NCBI RefSeq assembly: GCF_007970465.1
Contig: NZ_CP042429.1
Coordinates: forward strand, 1,798,001-1,862,000
Direction: 5' to 3'
Origin: Corynebacterium nuruki S6-4
GTDB lineage: Bacteria; Actinomycetota; Actinomycetes; Mycobacteriales; Mycobacteriaceae
DNA length: 64,000 bases
Made by a program: the position numbers and the translations under genes. The notes beneath the pieces were generated by a model. That model was not told the origin of the DNA and ran no database searches. It saw only the letters and a program-made list of their open reading frames with translations. This document shows positions 52,531 through 61,307 of the stretch, piece after piece. Each line of letters begins with the position of its first letter. Position 1 is the first letter of the stretch.

Positions 52531-53301
52531 CTAGCGCATCTCGTTTCCGCCGTCCAGATCCCAGCAGGCCCCCGTGACGTAGGCTGCTTCCGGTTTCGCC
52601 AGATGGGTGATGACCTGCGCAAGGTAGTCTGCCGACCCGAGTCGTCCCACTGCGATCCCCTTCAGTGCGGTCGGCATGTCGTCCCCTATCGTCCTGCGGA
52701 CAATCGGCACGTCGAGGGGCCCGGGTGCGACAGCGTTGACGGTGACGCCACTGCCGGCGAAAATTTTCGCGAACAGTTTGGTGATCGTGAGCGTCGGCGC
52801 CTTGGAGACGGCATAATGCGCTCCGGGGCCGATTCCACCGTTGTGGGCGGCCAATGACGCGTGGTTGATGATCCTCCCGTATCCGGTAGTACGCATTGCC
52901 GTACCGAAAACCTGTGTACCGTGAAAAACCGATGCCGAGTTGACCGACATGATCCGGTTCATCTGTTCGGTTCCGACATCCTGCCAGGGATCATCCTCGG
53001 TGATCGCCGCATTGTTGACGAGGACAGCCGGTGTGCCCCAGGTGTCGGTGACGCTGTCGAGGACCTGTTGCACGCTACGACGGCGCGAAAAGTCGCACCC
53101 GACCGGAAGACAGGTTCTCCCCGAGGGATCGATTGCGGCAGCCATGGCCACGACATCGGATTCCGGCAGATCCACCAGGAGCGTCCGGTATCCGCCGGCA
53201 CGGAACCGGCGGACGATGTATCTTCCGACATCGCCGCCGGCACCCGTGATCACGGCGACCGGACCGTCCGCGGGAACCGGGCGCTTCGCGGGATTCGTCA
53301 C
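52531..53301 (-). CDS. SDR-family oxidoreductase, second IacE-like copy
   Basis: A 256-residue SDR: TGAGGDVGR (glycine motif), LVNNAAITEDD, Ser149 in NHASLAAH, Tyr163-x3-Lys167 in HYAVSKA and a C-terminal GACWDLDGG. The ending is nearly the same as the SDR at 58205 (GACWDLNGG), so both belong to one subfamily. The ATG overlaps the upstream monooxygenase gene stop. It may act on the product of its partner oxygenase. Confidence 0.85.
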   Translation of the reverse strand: MTNPAKRPVPADGPVAVITGAGGDVGRYIVRRFRAGGYRTLLVDLPESDVVAMAAAIDPSGRTCLPVGCDFSRRRSVQQVLDSVTDTWGTPAVLVNNAAITEDDPWQDVGTEQMNRIMSVNSASVFHGTQVFGTAMRTTGYGRIINHASLAAHNGGIGPGAHYAVSKAPTLTITKLFAKIFAGSGVTVNAVAPGPLDVPIVRRTIGDDMPTALKGIAVGRLGSADYLAQVITHLAKPEAAYVTGACWDLDGGNEMR

Positions 53302-54464
53302 GGGAACGCCGGAAGAGCGGGCTTCATACCCATCAGTACCGCACCGGCATTTTCCAGGGTGTTCTCCTGGAGTGCGGCATGCTGCGCCGGAACCACCGCA
53401 TCCTGGAGCAGTTGCTGAAGGGGGTGCGTGGCGAATATCGCGGACGTGCCGGCCATCCGGAACGCCTGTTGCGCCACCGACGCGCCGGTCTGGGCGGCAT
53501 GGGTCGCAGCAACCCGCAGGAGTCCCGCATCTTCCAGCGGGATCTCCTCATTTCTGACGGCTTTCTCCCAGGTCTGCTCCGTCGTCTCGTAGAACAGAGC
53601 CCGCGCCGAACGAAGCTCGGCTTCCGCATGCGCCAACGCCAGCTGGAAGTCCGCCCGGTCTCCCCTGGAAGGCTTCCCCGGCTGTGCACTGCTCCCGGCT
53701 TCGATCATGAGGTCGAGCGCGGCCCGCGCAGCACCGAGCGCCGTTGCAGCATGGACCTGTGCCGCGTAACCCATGACCGGGTACCGGGTGACCGGTTCGT
53801 CCACTGTTGCGGCCGCACCCCGGAGAAAGGTCATCTCGTCCGGAATGAACAGATCCTCGGCCTTCACCCCGAAGGACCCGCTCGCTCTCATTCCGGTCAC
53901 GTCCCAGTCCTGGATGAACTCGACGTCCTGCGGTGGGACCATCGCAACAAGCGGCTTGCCTTCGGCCTCCGGGCCCCCGTCCAGACCGAGGCCGATGATG
54001 TCGGCGCCCATGCAGCCGGATGCGAAGGTCCAGGTCCCGGTGGCGACCCACCCGCCGTCGACGCGCTGCGCCCGGCAGAGCGGGTAGAACCCTCCTGCGA
54101 AAACGATGTCCAGGCCCTTCGCGTACATCTGCTGCTGAGTCTCCCGGGGCAGTGCAGTCAGATAGGTAAGAGCGGAACCGAAAGCCGCCACCCATCCCGT
54201 CGAGGGATCCACTTCGGAAATCCGCTCCAGTCGGCGCATGAATTCGGCAGGAGGCTCCGGGTCGCCACCGAATGTGGCGGGCGTCGCCGACCGGTAGATG
54301 CCGGCTTCTTTGAGGAGATGAACGAAATCACGTGGAACATATCCCTGCTCCCGGAACTCTTCCCGCCGTTCCACGAGCTCCGCGAGCGCACGGTCAAATG
54401 CCGCATCGCGCTCCTTTCCTGCCGGTGCGGCCACGGATTCAAGAGAGAATCTGTCAAAGAGCAT
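53298..54464 (-). CDS. acyl-CoA-dehydrogenase-like flavin monooxygenase, second IacA-like copy
   Basis: A 388-residue group D flavin monooxygenase (HpaB/HsaA/IacA fold): RREEFREQGYVPRDFVHLLKEAGIYRSATPATFGGD, ERISEVDPSTGWVAAFGSAL, GGWVATGTWTFASGCMGAD, DWDVTGMRASGSFGVKAEDLFIP, and a C-terminal helical bundle with LLQDAVVPAQHAALQENTLE. It shares a long run of motifs with the protein at 61308 (EFMR-IERIS-DPxTGWVA), so the two are paralogues. Likely uses FADH2 from a flavin reductase to hydroxylate an aromatic ring. Confidence 0.83.
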   Translation of the reverse strand: MLFDRFSLESVAAPAGKERDAAFDRALAELVERREEFREQGYVPRDFVHLLKEAGIYRSATPATFGGDPEPPAEFMRRLERISEVDPSTGWVAAFGSALTYLTALPRETQQQMYAKGLDIVFAGGFYPLCRAQRVDGGWVATGTWTFASGCMGADIIGLGLDGGPEAEGKPLVAMVPPQDVEFIQDWDVTGMRASGSFGVKAEDLFIPDEMTFLRGAAATVDEPVTRYPVMGYAAQVHAATALGAARAALDLMIEAGSSAQPGKPSRGDRADFQLALAHAEAELRSARALFYETTEQTWEKAVRNEEIPLEDAGLLRVAATHAAQTGASVAQQAFRMAGTSAIFATHPLQQLLQDAVVPAQHAALQENTLENAGAVLMGMKPALPAFP

Positions 54465-54539
54465 GGGATCTCCGATCGGTCGAGTGACGCGTTATCGGCA
54501 TCGACGCTAGTGGGCGTTCACTATTCCAGACAGATAGAA

Positions 54540-54549
54540 ATTCCTTTAC
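54540..54549 (-). promoter_or_regulatory. GTAAAGGAAT word, iac control region
   Basis: On the minus strand GTAAAGGAAT, 75 bases before the monooxygenase start. The identical ten bases recur at 62592 before the kinase and main operon, making it a candidate site for the cluster's response regulator. Confidence 0.4.
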
Positions 54550-54613
54550 TCATGATAATTCCACATCCAATCCTCCCCTGTGCGCACAACGAACGGAATT
54601 TGCACTAGCCAAG

Positions 54614-54649
54614 CCTACCCTTACGCTCGGCGCTAAACCTACCTTTACG
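54614..54649. repeat. two direct repeats CCTACCYTTACG
   Basis: CCTACCCTTACG (54614-54625) and CCTACCTTTACG (54638-54649), 24 bases apart; on the other strand each reads CGTAARGGTAGG and thus contains the GTAARGGWA core. They lie between the two divergent promoters. Confidence 0.6.
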
Positions 54650-54706
54650 TGATTCACCCTGCAGGCGTGGGCGAACTACATTACCCTGACACCTAAGAAA
54701 ACTGCA

Positions 54707-54734
54707 TTCACATTCCCGATCATATTTATAAGAT
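54707..54734 (+). promoter_or_regulatory. promoter of the amidase operon
   Basis: TTCACA (54707-54712), 16 bases, TAAGAT (54729-54734). The message would start near 54741, upstream of the GGAAGG ribosome site and the TTG start at 54780. This placement argues against the in-frame ATG at 54735. Confidence 0.55.
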
Positions 54735-54779
54735 ATGAAATTAGCGACATGTCTGCGCTCGCGCCGGAAGGACTGCCAA

Positions 54780-56120
54780 TTGACTACCGAATTCCGAATC
54801 CGCTCGGCGGTGGAACGGCATGCCGCCGTCGTCGAGGGGTCCGTCTCCGTCCACACTCAGGTCCAGGAGGACCGACGCGAAATCCTCCGCTACGAGCCCA
54901 GGCTCGAGGCCTGGACCGAACTGGCTGAACTCACCGATTCTGACGCGGCGGATCTTCGTGGCGGGGATGCCGCTTCCTCCTCCCGTCCACTCGCCGGCAT
55001 CTCGGTGGGAGTGAAGGACATCATCGATGTCGGGGGAATGCCGACCCGGTGCGGTTCACACACCTCCGACCCGACCCCGGCAGCTGCCGACGCCACCTGT
55101 GTCGCCCGTCTCCGGGAGTTGGGCGCCACCGTGCAGGGCAAGACGGTCACCACGGAATACGGGTACTTCGCCCCCGGCCCGACGACGAACCCCTACAGCA
55201 CGTCCGCCACACCCGGCGGATCATCCAGCGGTTCCGCTGCGGCCGTCGGCGCCGGCACCGTACAACTCGCGCTCGGGACGCAGACGGCCGGATCGCTGAC
55301 CCGCCCCGCCTCATACTGCGGTGCTGCCGGACTCGTCGTGACCCACGGCAGCATCCCCCTGGACGGCGTGACCGGGCTCAGCGGCACGCTGGATTCACTC
55401 GGATTCCTCACCCAGACGGTCGAGGATCTCAGCTACATATGGCATGCCTACCACGACCTGCCTGTCCCCGGAGACGACTCGACGCTTCCCGACACCGTGT
55501 ACCTCTGGGAGGGCACCGGAGTCCTCAATGTGGAGAGCACCATGTCACAACTTCTCCACGAGGTCCCGTCCCTCCTCGAGGAACTCGGGATCGCGTCGAC
55601 ACCCCTCGACTGGGACGACCACGTCCGTTCGCTGTGTGAGGACCACCGGACCGTGATGTCCTACGAAGCCGCCCGCGGTATCGGTTTGGCGCTCGGTAAC
55701 CGGACGGTTGAACTCAGCACCCAACTGCAGGAACTGCTGACCGACGGAACGGAAGTCACCGACAGTGACGCCGCTGCAGCGCTGTTCCGTCGCGACAATT
55801 CCTCCGCCTCACTGTCCCGGATGCTCGGCGACCGTGACGTGATCATCGGCCCCGCCGCGGGCGGACCCGCCCCTGACCGCACCACCGGTACCGGGTCCCC
55901 CGAGCTCAGCCGCCCCTGGCAGTTGATGGGTCTCCCGGTGCTCACTGTCCCCGGCGCCCGGACCGGCCACGGTCTCCCCCTGGGTCTCCAGATCATCGGA
56001 GGAAAACATTCCGAGGACCTTCTCCTGGCGCTCGGTTCGGCCCTGGAACCCCGCCTCAGGGCACTCCCTTCCTTCACCGGAAACACCACAAGCCCCACAC
56101 TCAAGGAAATGACATGGTAG
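54780..56120 (+). CDS. iacH: amidase-signature family protein, IacH position
   Basis: A 446-residue amidase: Lys79 in GVKDIIDVGGMPTRCGS, cis-Ser148 in TPGGSSSGSAAAVGAG, nucleophile Ser172 in GTQTAGSLTRPASYCGAAG; the family triad is complete. The TTG at 54780 is chosen because GGAAGG lies eight bases upstream; the ATG 15 codons earlier lacks a ribosome site. Known iac clusters carry an amidase (IacH) not essential for IAA oxidation; it may hydrolyse IAA-amino acid conjugates or indole-3-acetamide. The stop overlaps the next start by seven bases. Confidence 0.78.
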   Translation: MTTEFRIRSAVERHAAVVEGSVSVHTQVQEDRREILRYEPRLEAWTELAELTDSDAADLRGGDAASSSRPLAGISVGVKDIIDVGGMPTRCGSHTSDPTPAAADATCVARLRELGATVQGKTVTTEYGYFAPGPTTNPYSTSATPGGSSSGSAAAVGAGTVQLALGTQTAGSLTRPASYCGAAGLVVTHGSIPLDGVTGLSGTLDSLGFLTQTVEDLSYIWHAYHDLPVPGDDSTLPDTVYLWEGTGVLNVESTMSQLLHEVPSLLEELGIASTPLDWDDHVRSLCEDHRTVMSYEAARGIGLALGNRTVELSTQLQELLTDGTEVTDSDAAAALFRRDNSSASLSRMLGDRDVIIGPAAGGPAPDRTTGTGSPELSRPWQLMGLPVLTVPGARTGHGLPLGLQIIGGKHSEDLLLALGSALEPRLRALPSFTGNTTSPTLKEMTW

Positions 56121-56410
56121 CCACACCACACACGCCAATTCCCCCTCGTCCCGTCAACCAGTACCGGATGTTCCTGACCTGCTACGGAGACGAGTTCATC
56201 TACGGATGGCATCACGTCGACCTTTTCGTCCACGATGAACTCGGTCGTGAGGTCAACTGGGTCCACTGGACCGTCCAGGCGGACGGCCCGGATGAGGCGG
56301 ATGCCTCCGTCCGCCTCGAGGAACCGGATCTGCGCAGGACGACTCCCTGGGAACACCACGTCAGCGATTTCGGTATGGAGTACTGGACAGCAGAAGCGGA
56401 ATGGGCCTGA
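56114..56410 (+). CDS. 98-residue protein of unknown function in the iac region
   Basis: A small acidic protein rich in Trp, Tyr and His (YRMFLTCYGDEFIYGWHHVDLFV, NWVHWTVQADG, WEHHVSDFGMEYW). No signal peptide, TM segment or Cys pair. The ATG overlaps the amidase stop (seven bases) with AAGGAA upstream, and its stop overlaps the regulator start (TGATG), so the three are one transcript. I recognise no family. Confidence 0.65.
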   Translation: MVATPHTPIPPRPVNQYRMFLTCYGDEFIYGWHHVDLFVHDELGREVNWVHWTVQADGPDEADASVRLEEPDLRRTTPWEHHVSDFGMEYWTAEAEWA

Positions 56411-57072
56411 TGACCACCAACGCACACAGAGACCCATCCGCACGGTCGGTTCCGTCCACGTCACAGCGGGTGCGGGTCTACATCGTCGACGACAACCCCG
56501 GCCTCCGTGACTCCGTCGCCTGGCTTCTCGACAGCGCGGAGATCGAGAGCACCCCCTGCGCCAGCGCCGCGGATTTCCTCGAGAAGTTCGCTCCGGAAGA
56601 ACCCGCCTGCATCATCCTGGATGTCCGCATGCCGGGTATGAGTGGCCCACGGCTCCAGGAGAAGCTCGCGGAGATTTCCCCGTCAGCGAGCATCATCTTC
56701 GTCTCCGCCCACGGAGACATCCGGATGACGGTGCGCGCTCTGAGAGCCGGCGCCCAGGACTTCCTGGAGAAACCCTACGAACCGCAGAAGCTCCTGGACG
56801 CCGTGCAGCAGGGTATCGAAGACGCTGCCGAGTGCTTCGCACGGCAACGTCAGATTTCCGAGGTCGCGGACAAGGTCGAGCTGCTCACCCCGAGGGAACG
56901 GGAGGTTCTCGACCTGGTCATCGAAGGGCTTCCGAGCAAGACCATCGGCCGGCGGCTCGGGATGAGCGTCAAGACCGTGGATGTCCACCGCACCCGGATC
57001 AAGGCGAAATCGGGCGCAGACAGTATCGGAGGCTTCGTCCGGGACATCCTCCGCTACGGGATCGCCTCCTGA
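56410..57072 (+). CDS. FixJ-type response regulator of the catabolic cluster
   Basis: A 220-residue regulator: receiver VYIVDDNPGLRDS, Asp71 in IILDVRMPGMSG, Lys in FLEKPYEPQKLL (FixJ-type K-P-Y/F), then a LuxR HTH (LTPREREVLDLVIEGLPSKTIGRRLGMSVKTVDVHRTRI). FixJ relatives such as StyR, TodT and TutB control aromatic catabolism. Its likely kinase is encoded from 62660. The ATG at 56410 overlaps the upstream stop; one three codons earlier is possible. Confidence 0.88.
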   Translation: MTTNAHRDPSARSVPSTSQRVRVYIVDDNPGLRDSVAWLLDSAEIESTPCASAADFLEKFAPEEPACIILDVRMPGMSGPRLQEKLAEISPSASIIFVSAHGDIRMTVRALRAGAQDFLEKPYEPQKLLDAVQQGIEDAAECFARQRQISEVADKVELLTPREREVLDLVIEGLPSKTIGRRLGMSVKTVDVHRTRIKAKSGADSIGGFVRDILRYGIAS

Positions 57073-57150
57073 CCACCGGGGCATCAGTCCCCATCCCGCC
57101 CCCTGCGCCCCGCTCAGAGGGGTGCGGGCCGCCTGTGACCCCTGTGGACC

Positions 57151-58101
57151 TCAGTAGTAGTCGAGTACCAGTTTCGGGCATGCGGCCCGCGAGACGCAGG
57201 TCGCGATCGTCTCATTCGCTTCCTTCTCCGCGGCGGTCAACACATTGTCCCGGTGTTCCGGGGTCCCCTCCAGGACTTCCATGATGCAGGTCCCGCAGAT
57301 CCCCTCGCGACAGGAGGTGTCGATCTCAGCGCCGTTCTCGTTGAGTACGTCCACGATGCTGCGGTCGGCCGGAACATCGTAGGACTCCCCGTCCAGTTCC
57401 ACCACGAAGGGAGTGTTCTCGACATCATCCCCGGGTTCTGCCGCGTGGAAGTTCTCCATGTGGATTTCTTCCGGGCCGAAACGGGCTGAGCAGATCGAGA
57501 CGACTTTCTCCATGAACCCCTGCGGTCCGCAGACGTAGACGTGACTGCCTTCCGGAGCTGCCCCCGTCATCCGCTCGATGATCTCGTTCTGTGCATCCCG
57601 CTGTACACCCATGTGGGCATGCAGTTTGTCAGGGCATTTCTCCATGAGCACGGGGAGAAACGCCGCCTGTTCCTCCGACGACGCGAAATAGTGCAGCTCA
57701 AAACTTCCGTCCCGGACATCCAGGTAGCGGGCGATGCTCAGCATCGGTGTAATCCCGATGCCGGCCGCCACGAGGATGTGATGGGAGGCCTCCGGCGCGA
57801 TGGTGATCAGATTCCGGGACTCCGAGATCTTCAGCGCGTCCCCGACCTTCAGGTCATGCAACGCCGCCGACCCGCCGCGGGAGTCCGGCTCGCGCTTCAC
57901 CGCCACCATGTACGCATCGTCACCGTCCGGTCGACCACATAACGAATACTGCCGGGTGATCGCGGTGGGCCCCTCCACATCGATATGGGCACCCGGCGTG
58001 TAGTGCCCGATCGGGGTACCGTCCGGCCTACTCAGGTAGATCGAGATGATGGACGGGGTCTCATGGACGATGTCCGAGACAATGACTTCCTTGAGGGCCA
58101 T
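57151..58101 (-). CDS. iacF: ferredoxin-NAD(P)H reductase of the ring dioxygenase (IacF-like)
   Basis: A 316-residue class IA-type reductase: FMN/FAD barrel with RQYSLCGRPDG, NAD domain ILVAAGIGITPMLSIARYL and VYVCGPQGFMEKV, and a C-terminal plant-type [2Fe-2S] domain with Cys264, Cys269, Cys272 (CREGICGTC) and Cys302. It passes electrons from NADH to the Rieske centre of the oxygenase. This is the VanB/IacF layout. Last gene of the main operon. Confidence 0.88.
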   Translation of the reverse strand: MALKEVIVSDIVHETPSIISIYLSRPDGTPIGHYTPGAHIDVEGPTAITRQYSLCGRPDGDDAYMVAVKREPDSRGGSAALHDLKVGDALKISESRNLITIAPEASHHILVAAGIGITPMLSIARYLDVRDGSFELHYFASSEEQAAFLPVLMEKCPDKLHAHMGVQRDAQNEIIERMTGAAPEGSHVYVCGPQGFMEKVVSICSARFGPEEIHMENFHAAEPGDDVENTPFVVELDGESYDVPADRSIVDVLNENGAEIDTSCREGICGTCIMEVLEGTPEHRDNVLTAAEKEANETIATCVSRAACPKLVLDYY

Positions 58102-58204
58102 GGCGTTTATCCTGTCGCTGTGAGTCAGGGAGGTGGAACAGAGAGTTCGAGTTCGGAGGGCACTCTGACGGTGGACGGCACGTGATCACCGTGCCGGCGC
58201 TGCC

Positions 58205-58978
58205 CTAGCGGACGTACAGCCCACCGTTGAGGTCCCAGCACGCCCCGGTCACGAAGTAGGCGTCCGGGCGGGTGAGAAGTTCCACGGTGTCGGCGAGGAA
58301 CCCGGGGTTCCCCAGCCGGTGGACCGGAATCCCCGCGATGACCGACTCAAGCTTCTCGCCGACGGTGCGGTGGACGATGTCCACATCGTGGGGACCGGGG
58401 GACAGCGCATTCACGGTGACGCCCGACGCCGCGAACTCCTTGGCGAAGATCTTGTTTGCCGTGATGATCGCACCCTTCGAGGCTGCGTAGTGCGCCCCGG
58501 TGGCTGTACCACCGTTCTGCCCTGCAAGGGACGCCATGTTGACGATGCGTCCGTACCCCTTCTCCGCCATTGCGGCACCGAAGACCTGGCAGCCGAAAAA
58601 AATGCTGTTGACGTTCGTCGTCAGCACATCATCGAAGTCTTCGGTGTCCAGGCTCATGGCATCCGCCGCTCTGGTCACGGCGGCGTTGTTGACCAGAATC
58701 TCCGGGGTACCCCAGCGGCCGGTGATCTCGGCCAGGGCATCGACGAAACCCTGCCGACCCGACACATCGAGGGACAGCCCCAGGGCCGTCTCTCCGTCCG
58801 GGGACAGCTCGGCAGCGAGAGCGCGTGCACCGTCGATGTCGATGTCGGTCACCACCGCCCGGTGACCGGCGGCGTGCAGTCGACGGGTGATGGCACTCCC
58901 GAGTCCGCCGGCGGCCCCCGTGACCACCGCAGTGGTGGGGGCAGTGGGCGTACCGGTTGAAAGGGATGATGCTGACAT
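58205..58978 (-). CDS. iacE: SDR-family oxidoreductase (IacE-like)
   Basis: A 257-residue SDR: VVTGAAGGLGSAI (glycine motif), LVNNAAVTRAAD, Ser150 in NMASLAGQ, Tyr164-x3-Lys168 in HYAASKG, end CWDLNGGLYVR. In iac clusters IacE is thought to reduce an oxidised indole intermediate between the IacA and IacCD steps. The paralogue at 52531 shares the ending. It sits between iacD and iacF as in Pseudomonas. Confidence 0.83.
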   Translation of the reverse strand: MSASSLSTGTPTAPTTAVVTGAAGGLGSAITRRLHAAGHRAVVTDIDIDGARALAAELSPDGETALGLSLDVSGRQGFVDALAEITGRWGTPEILVNNAAVTRAADAMSLDTEDFDDVLTTNVNSIFFGCQVFGAAMAEKGYGRIVNMASLAGQNGGTATGAHYAASKGAIITANKIFAKEFAASGVTVNALSPGPHDVDIVHRTVGEKLESVIAGIPVHRLGNPGFLADTVELLTRPDAYFVTGACWDLNGGLYVR

Positions 58979-59016
58979 GGGTTTCTGCTCCTGGGCTCGA
59001 GGGTGGAGGTTTCTGA

Positions 59017-59565
59017 CTAGATGAGGAATCCGGCGGCGGACACGGCGTCCTCACTGTCGATGAGGCGACACACTTTCTGGACGATCCGTGCCCCACCGGC
59101 CGGACTGTCCTCCACCGGTTCCGGTGTCAGTCGGATGCGGTGGGTCAGATCAGCCCCCAGGACACGTGTCTCGTGGCGCTTGTACGCCGTGATGATCTGC
59201 GCGGACCGCAGCACCACCTCGTCACCGTCGACCGCCAGGACCTCGAACCGGGTGACGGTGCGGACCGTGGTGGCCGCGGCGACCGCGCTGGGGGCATATC
59301 CCTGGATCATGCGCTGGACACGGAGCTGCCGCATCCGGGCATCGTCGTAGATCATGTTGAGAGAGTTCTCGAAATCCTCGGTCTCGGGATCGACCGGGAC
59401 GATATAGTAGCCGTCTTCCGTGAAAAGCTCCTCCCACAGGGTGTAGTCCTTGCGGTCGAGAACGGCCGCCTCGAACCAGATCATTTCGATCGCCCGCTGC
59501 ACCCGGGGATCAGCGAGAAATGGGGACGTCACAACACTGTCCACTGCAGTACTACTTTTCGTCAT
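59017..59565 (-). CDS. iacD: aromatic-ring-hydroxylating dioxygenase beta subunit (IacD-like)
   Basis: A 182-residue SnoaL-fold small subunit: IEMIWFEAAVLDRKDYTLWEELFTEDGYYIVPVD and ITAYKRHETRVLGADLTHRIRL. It stabilises the alpha hexamer and does not bind metal. The start overlaps the alpha-subunit stop by 14 bases. Confidence 0.88.
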   Translation of the reverse strand: MTKSSTAVDSVVTSPFLADPRVQRAIEMIWFEAAVLDRKDYTLWEELFTEDGYYIVPVDPETEDFENSLNMIYDDARMRQLRVQRMIQGYAPSAVAAATTVRTVTRFEVLAVDGDEVVLRSAQIITAYKRHETRVLGADLTHRIRLTPEPVEDSPAGGARIVQKVCRLIDSEDAVSAAGFLI

Positions 59566-60838
59566 CGCTCATCATCTTCTTCCACATGTAGTACGCCTCC
59601 CGCATTCCGGTTTCATCCGTGACATGGGACGTCGGCCAGTGTTCCTTCTCTGTCTGATACTCCCGGTTGAGGCCCCGGTTGATCATGATAGGCATTGCAG
59701 GGTTACCTCCTGCGCCGATCTGGACCCGGTCCCAGCCCTCTGAGTCGTCCGGACTGCCGAATCCGAACGGCCCCTGGAAGTGTTCGTGGATCCGCAGCCT
59801 CTCCCGGTTCACGCATTCCGGTCCGCCGTCCATCCCCAGCGCCATGTGCCAGATCTCCGTCTCGTCGACGGATATGGGGATCAGGACGCGGAAGAATGCG
59901 GAGGACATCGCGATATTCGGGAACATGTCGAGGTTGAAACCGCATCCGTGCATGGAGCGCATGTACCGTCGGATCCGCTCCGGCGGTTCACCGGCTTCCT
60001 CCAGCTCCCGGACAATATGGTTGAAGCGTGGCTGGATCTCTTCCGTTCCGTCATCCACGTCGAGGTCGAGGTGCGCGGCAGCCATGATCCCGACGCTGTG
60101 CCCGTTACCCAGTGCGTGGGTCTCTGCGGCAGGGTCGTCCATGAACGACATCATGTCGGCGGTCTCCGAGTCGACGGAAGCCATCCACGACTTGTGCACC
60201 ATCGGGAAGTGGTAGCCGTCGGTGGTGTTCTCGAGCTGGATCTTCCAGTTTCCCTTGAAACGGAACTTGTGGACTCCGATGACCTTGCACGGAAAGCCAT
60301 TCGTCTGCTTCAGGAATCTCTCCATCCAAAGCTTTGCATCACCGAGAAAATCCTCGAGGGGTTCAATGTCATCATTGAACGTCGCGAAGATCATCCCGAG
60401 ATAGCTTTCGGTCCGCAACTTCTGCAGGCCGAGCTCCTTCTTGTCGAGAATCCCCTCATAGCCGTCCGGATAGGGAACGCCCCGCAGTCTGCCGTCATGG
60501 GTGTACGACCAGTTGTGGTACGGGCAGGTGAATCCGTTGGCCTTCCCTGAGCGCTGGTCACAGACCGTGGCACCACGGTGCCGGCACCGGTTGAGCAGGG
60601 TGTTGAAATTTCCTTTCCGGTCACGGTTCACGATGACCGGCTGATCGCCGACCCAGGTCGTCTTGAAGGACCCGGATTCCGGGATCTCGCTTTCATGGGC
60701 GACCCATACCCAGGTACGGTAGAAGATCCTCTTCATCTCCTCCCGGAAGATCTCCGGATCGGTGTAGAGGCGACCGGCCACCCGGTCGTCCTCGACCAGG
60801 TCCGCGAACCGGGTTCTGTCGTCAACAGGCATTACCAT
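59552..60838 (-). CDS. iacC: Rieske ring-hydroxylating dioxygenase alpha subunit (IacC-like)
   Basis: A 428-residue oxygenase: Rieske cluster ligands Cys85 and His87 (CRHRGATVC), Cys105 and His108 (CPYHNW), and mononuclear iron site ENTTDGYHFPMVH (Asp207 bridge, His210, His215). IacC with IacD turns dioxindole-3-acetate into catechol in the described pathway. Length matches IacC. GAAAGG lies eight bases before the ATG. Close relatives act on anthranilate- or isopropylbenzoate-type acids, so substrate is an inference from context. Confidence 0.87.
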   Translation of the reverse strand: MVMPVDDRTRFADLVEDDRVAGRLYTDPEIFREEMKRIFYRTWVWVAHESEIPESGSFKTTWVGDQPVIVNRDRKGNFNTLLNRCRHRGATVCDQRSGKANGFTCPYHNWSYTHDGRLRGVPYPDGYEGILDKKELGLQKLRTESYLGMIFATFNDDIEPLEDFLGDAKLWMERFLKQTNGFPCKVIGVHKFRFKGNWKIQLENTTDGYHFPMVHKSWMASVDSETADMMSFMDDPAAETHALGNGHSVGIMAAAHLDLDVDDGTEEIQPRFNHIVRELEEAGEPPERIRRYMRSMHGCGFNLDMFPNIAMSSAFFRVLIPISVDETEIWHMALGMDGGPECVNRERLRIHEHFQGPFGFGSPDDSEGWDRVQIGAGGNPAMPIMINRGLNREYQTEKEHWPTSHVTDETGMREAYYMWKKMMSDDEK

Positions 60839-60881
60839 GGTATTTTCCTTTCAGAAAAGGGCGGGGAAGTCGGGGGAGATG

Positions 60882-61262
60882 TCAGATGTCGACATCGTCG
60901 CGAATAGTCAATTCGCGCCCCATACGGGCCTCGATGCAGAAGTACCGCCACAGTGCGTGCTCACCGACCCGTTCGGTCCGCAGGAGATTGCAGCAGTCGA
61001 CTACCGTCGGCTGGCCCCGGACGTCTGCCAGGATGTAGAAGGTCCAGGGCCATCCGGTGGACGGACCGACCATGTGGGCATCATCGTCGAAGGTCCCGAT
61101 GATCTCGACGCCGTCCATGTTCCGGAGGTTCGTCAGGAACCGCTGCGTCGCGATCCAGACCTTGCCGATGTCGTCTTTCGGGAGGTCGAAGAAGTTCTGG
61201 TTGTTTCCGACGCAGAAGAGCGTCCGGAGTGGTGCTGTCGTGGTGTCTGCGGTGTCAGTCAT
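60882..61262 (-). CDS. iacB: small protein at the IacB position
   Basis: A 126-residue soluble protein: TLFCVGNNQNFFDLPKDDIGKVWIAT, NMDGVEIIGTFDDDAHMVGPSTGWPWTFYILADV and WRYFCIEARMGRELTI. It looks like a ferredoxin-like alpha/beta-barrel dimer subunit of the EthD/IacB kind. In known clusters a small unassigned gene lies between iacA and iacC, as here. The sequence has not been matched beyond position and size. Confidence 0.6.
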   Translation of the reverse strand: MTDTADTTTAPLRTLFCVGNNQNFFDLPKDDIGKVWIATQRFLTNLRNMDGVEIIGTFDDDAHMVGPSTGWPWTFYILADVRGQPTVVDCCNLLRTERVGEHALWRYFCIEARMGRELTIRDDVDI

Positions 61263-61307
61263 CGATGTTCCTGTCTGTCTGTGTCGCTGTGGGTGAGGTG
61301 CGGATAC

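Larger units (their letters stand above)
54465..54779. other. AT-rich divergent control region
   Basis: This 315-base stretch separates the leftward monooxygenase operon from the rightward amidase operon. It is the most AT-rich part of the right half and holds the amidase promoter, two direct repeats at 54614 and 54638, and an inverted-orientation GTAAAGGAAT word at 54540. No coding sequence is seen. Confidence 0.7.
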
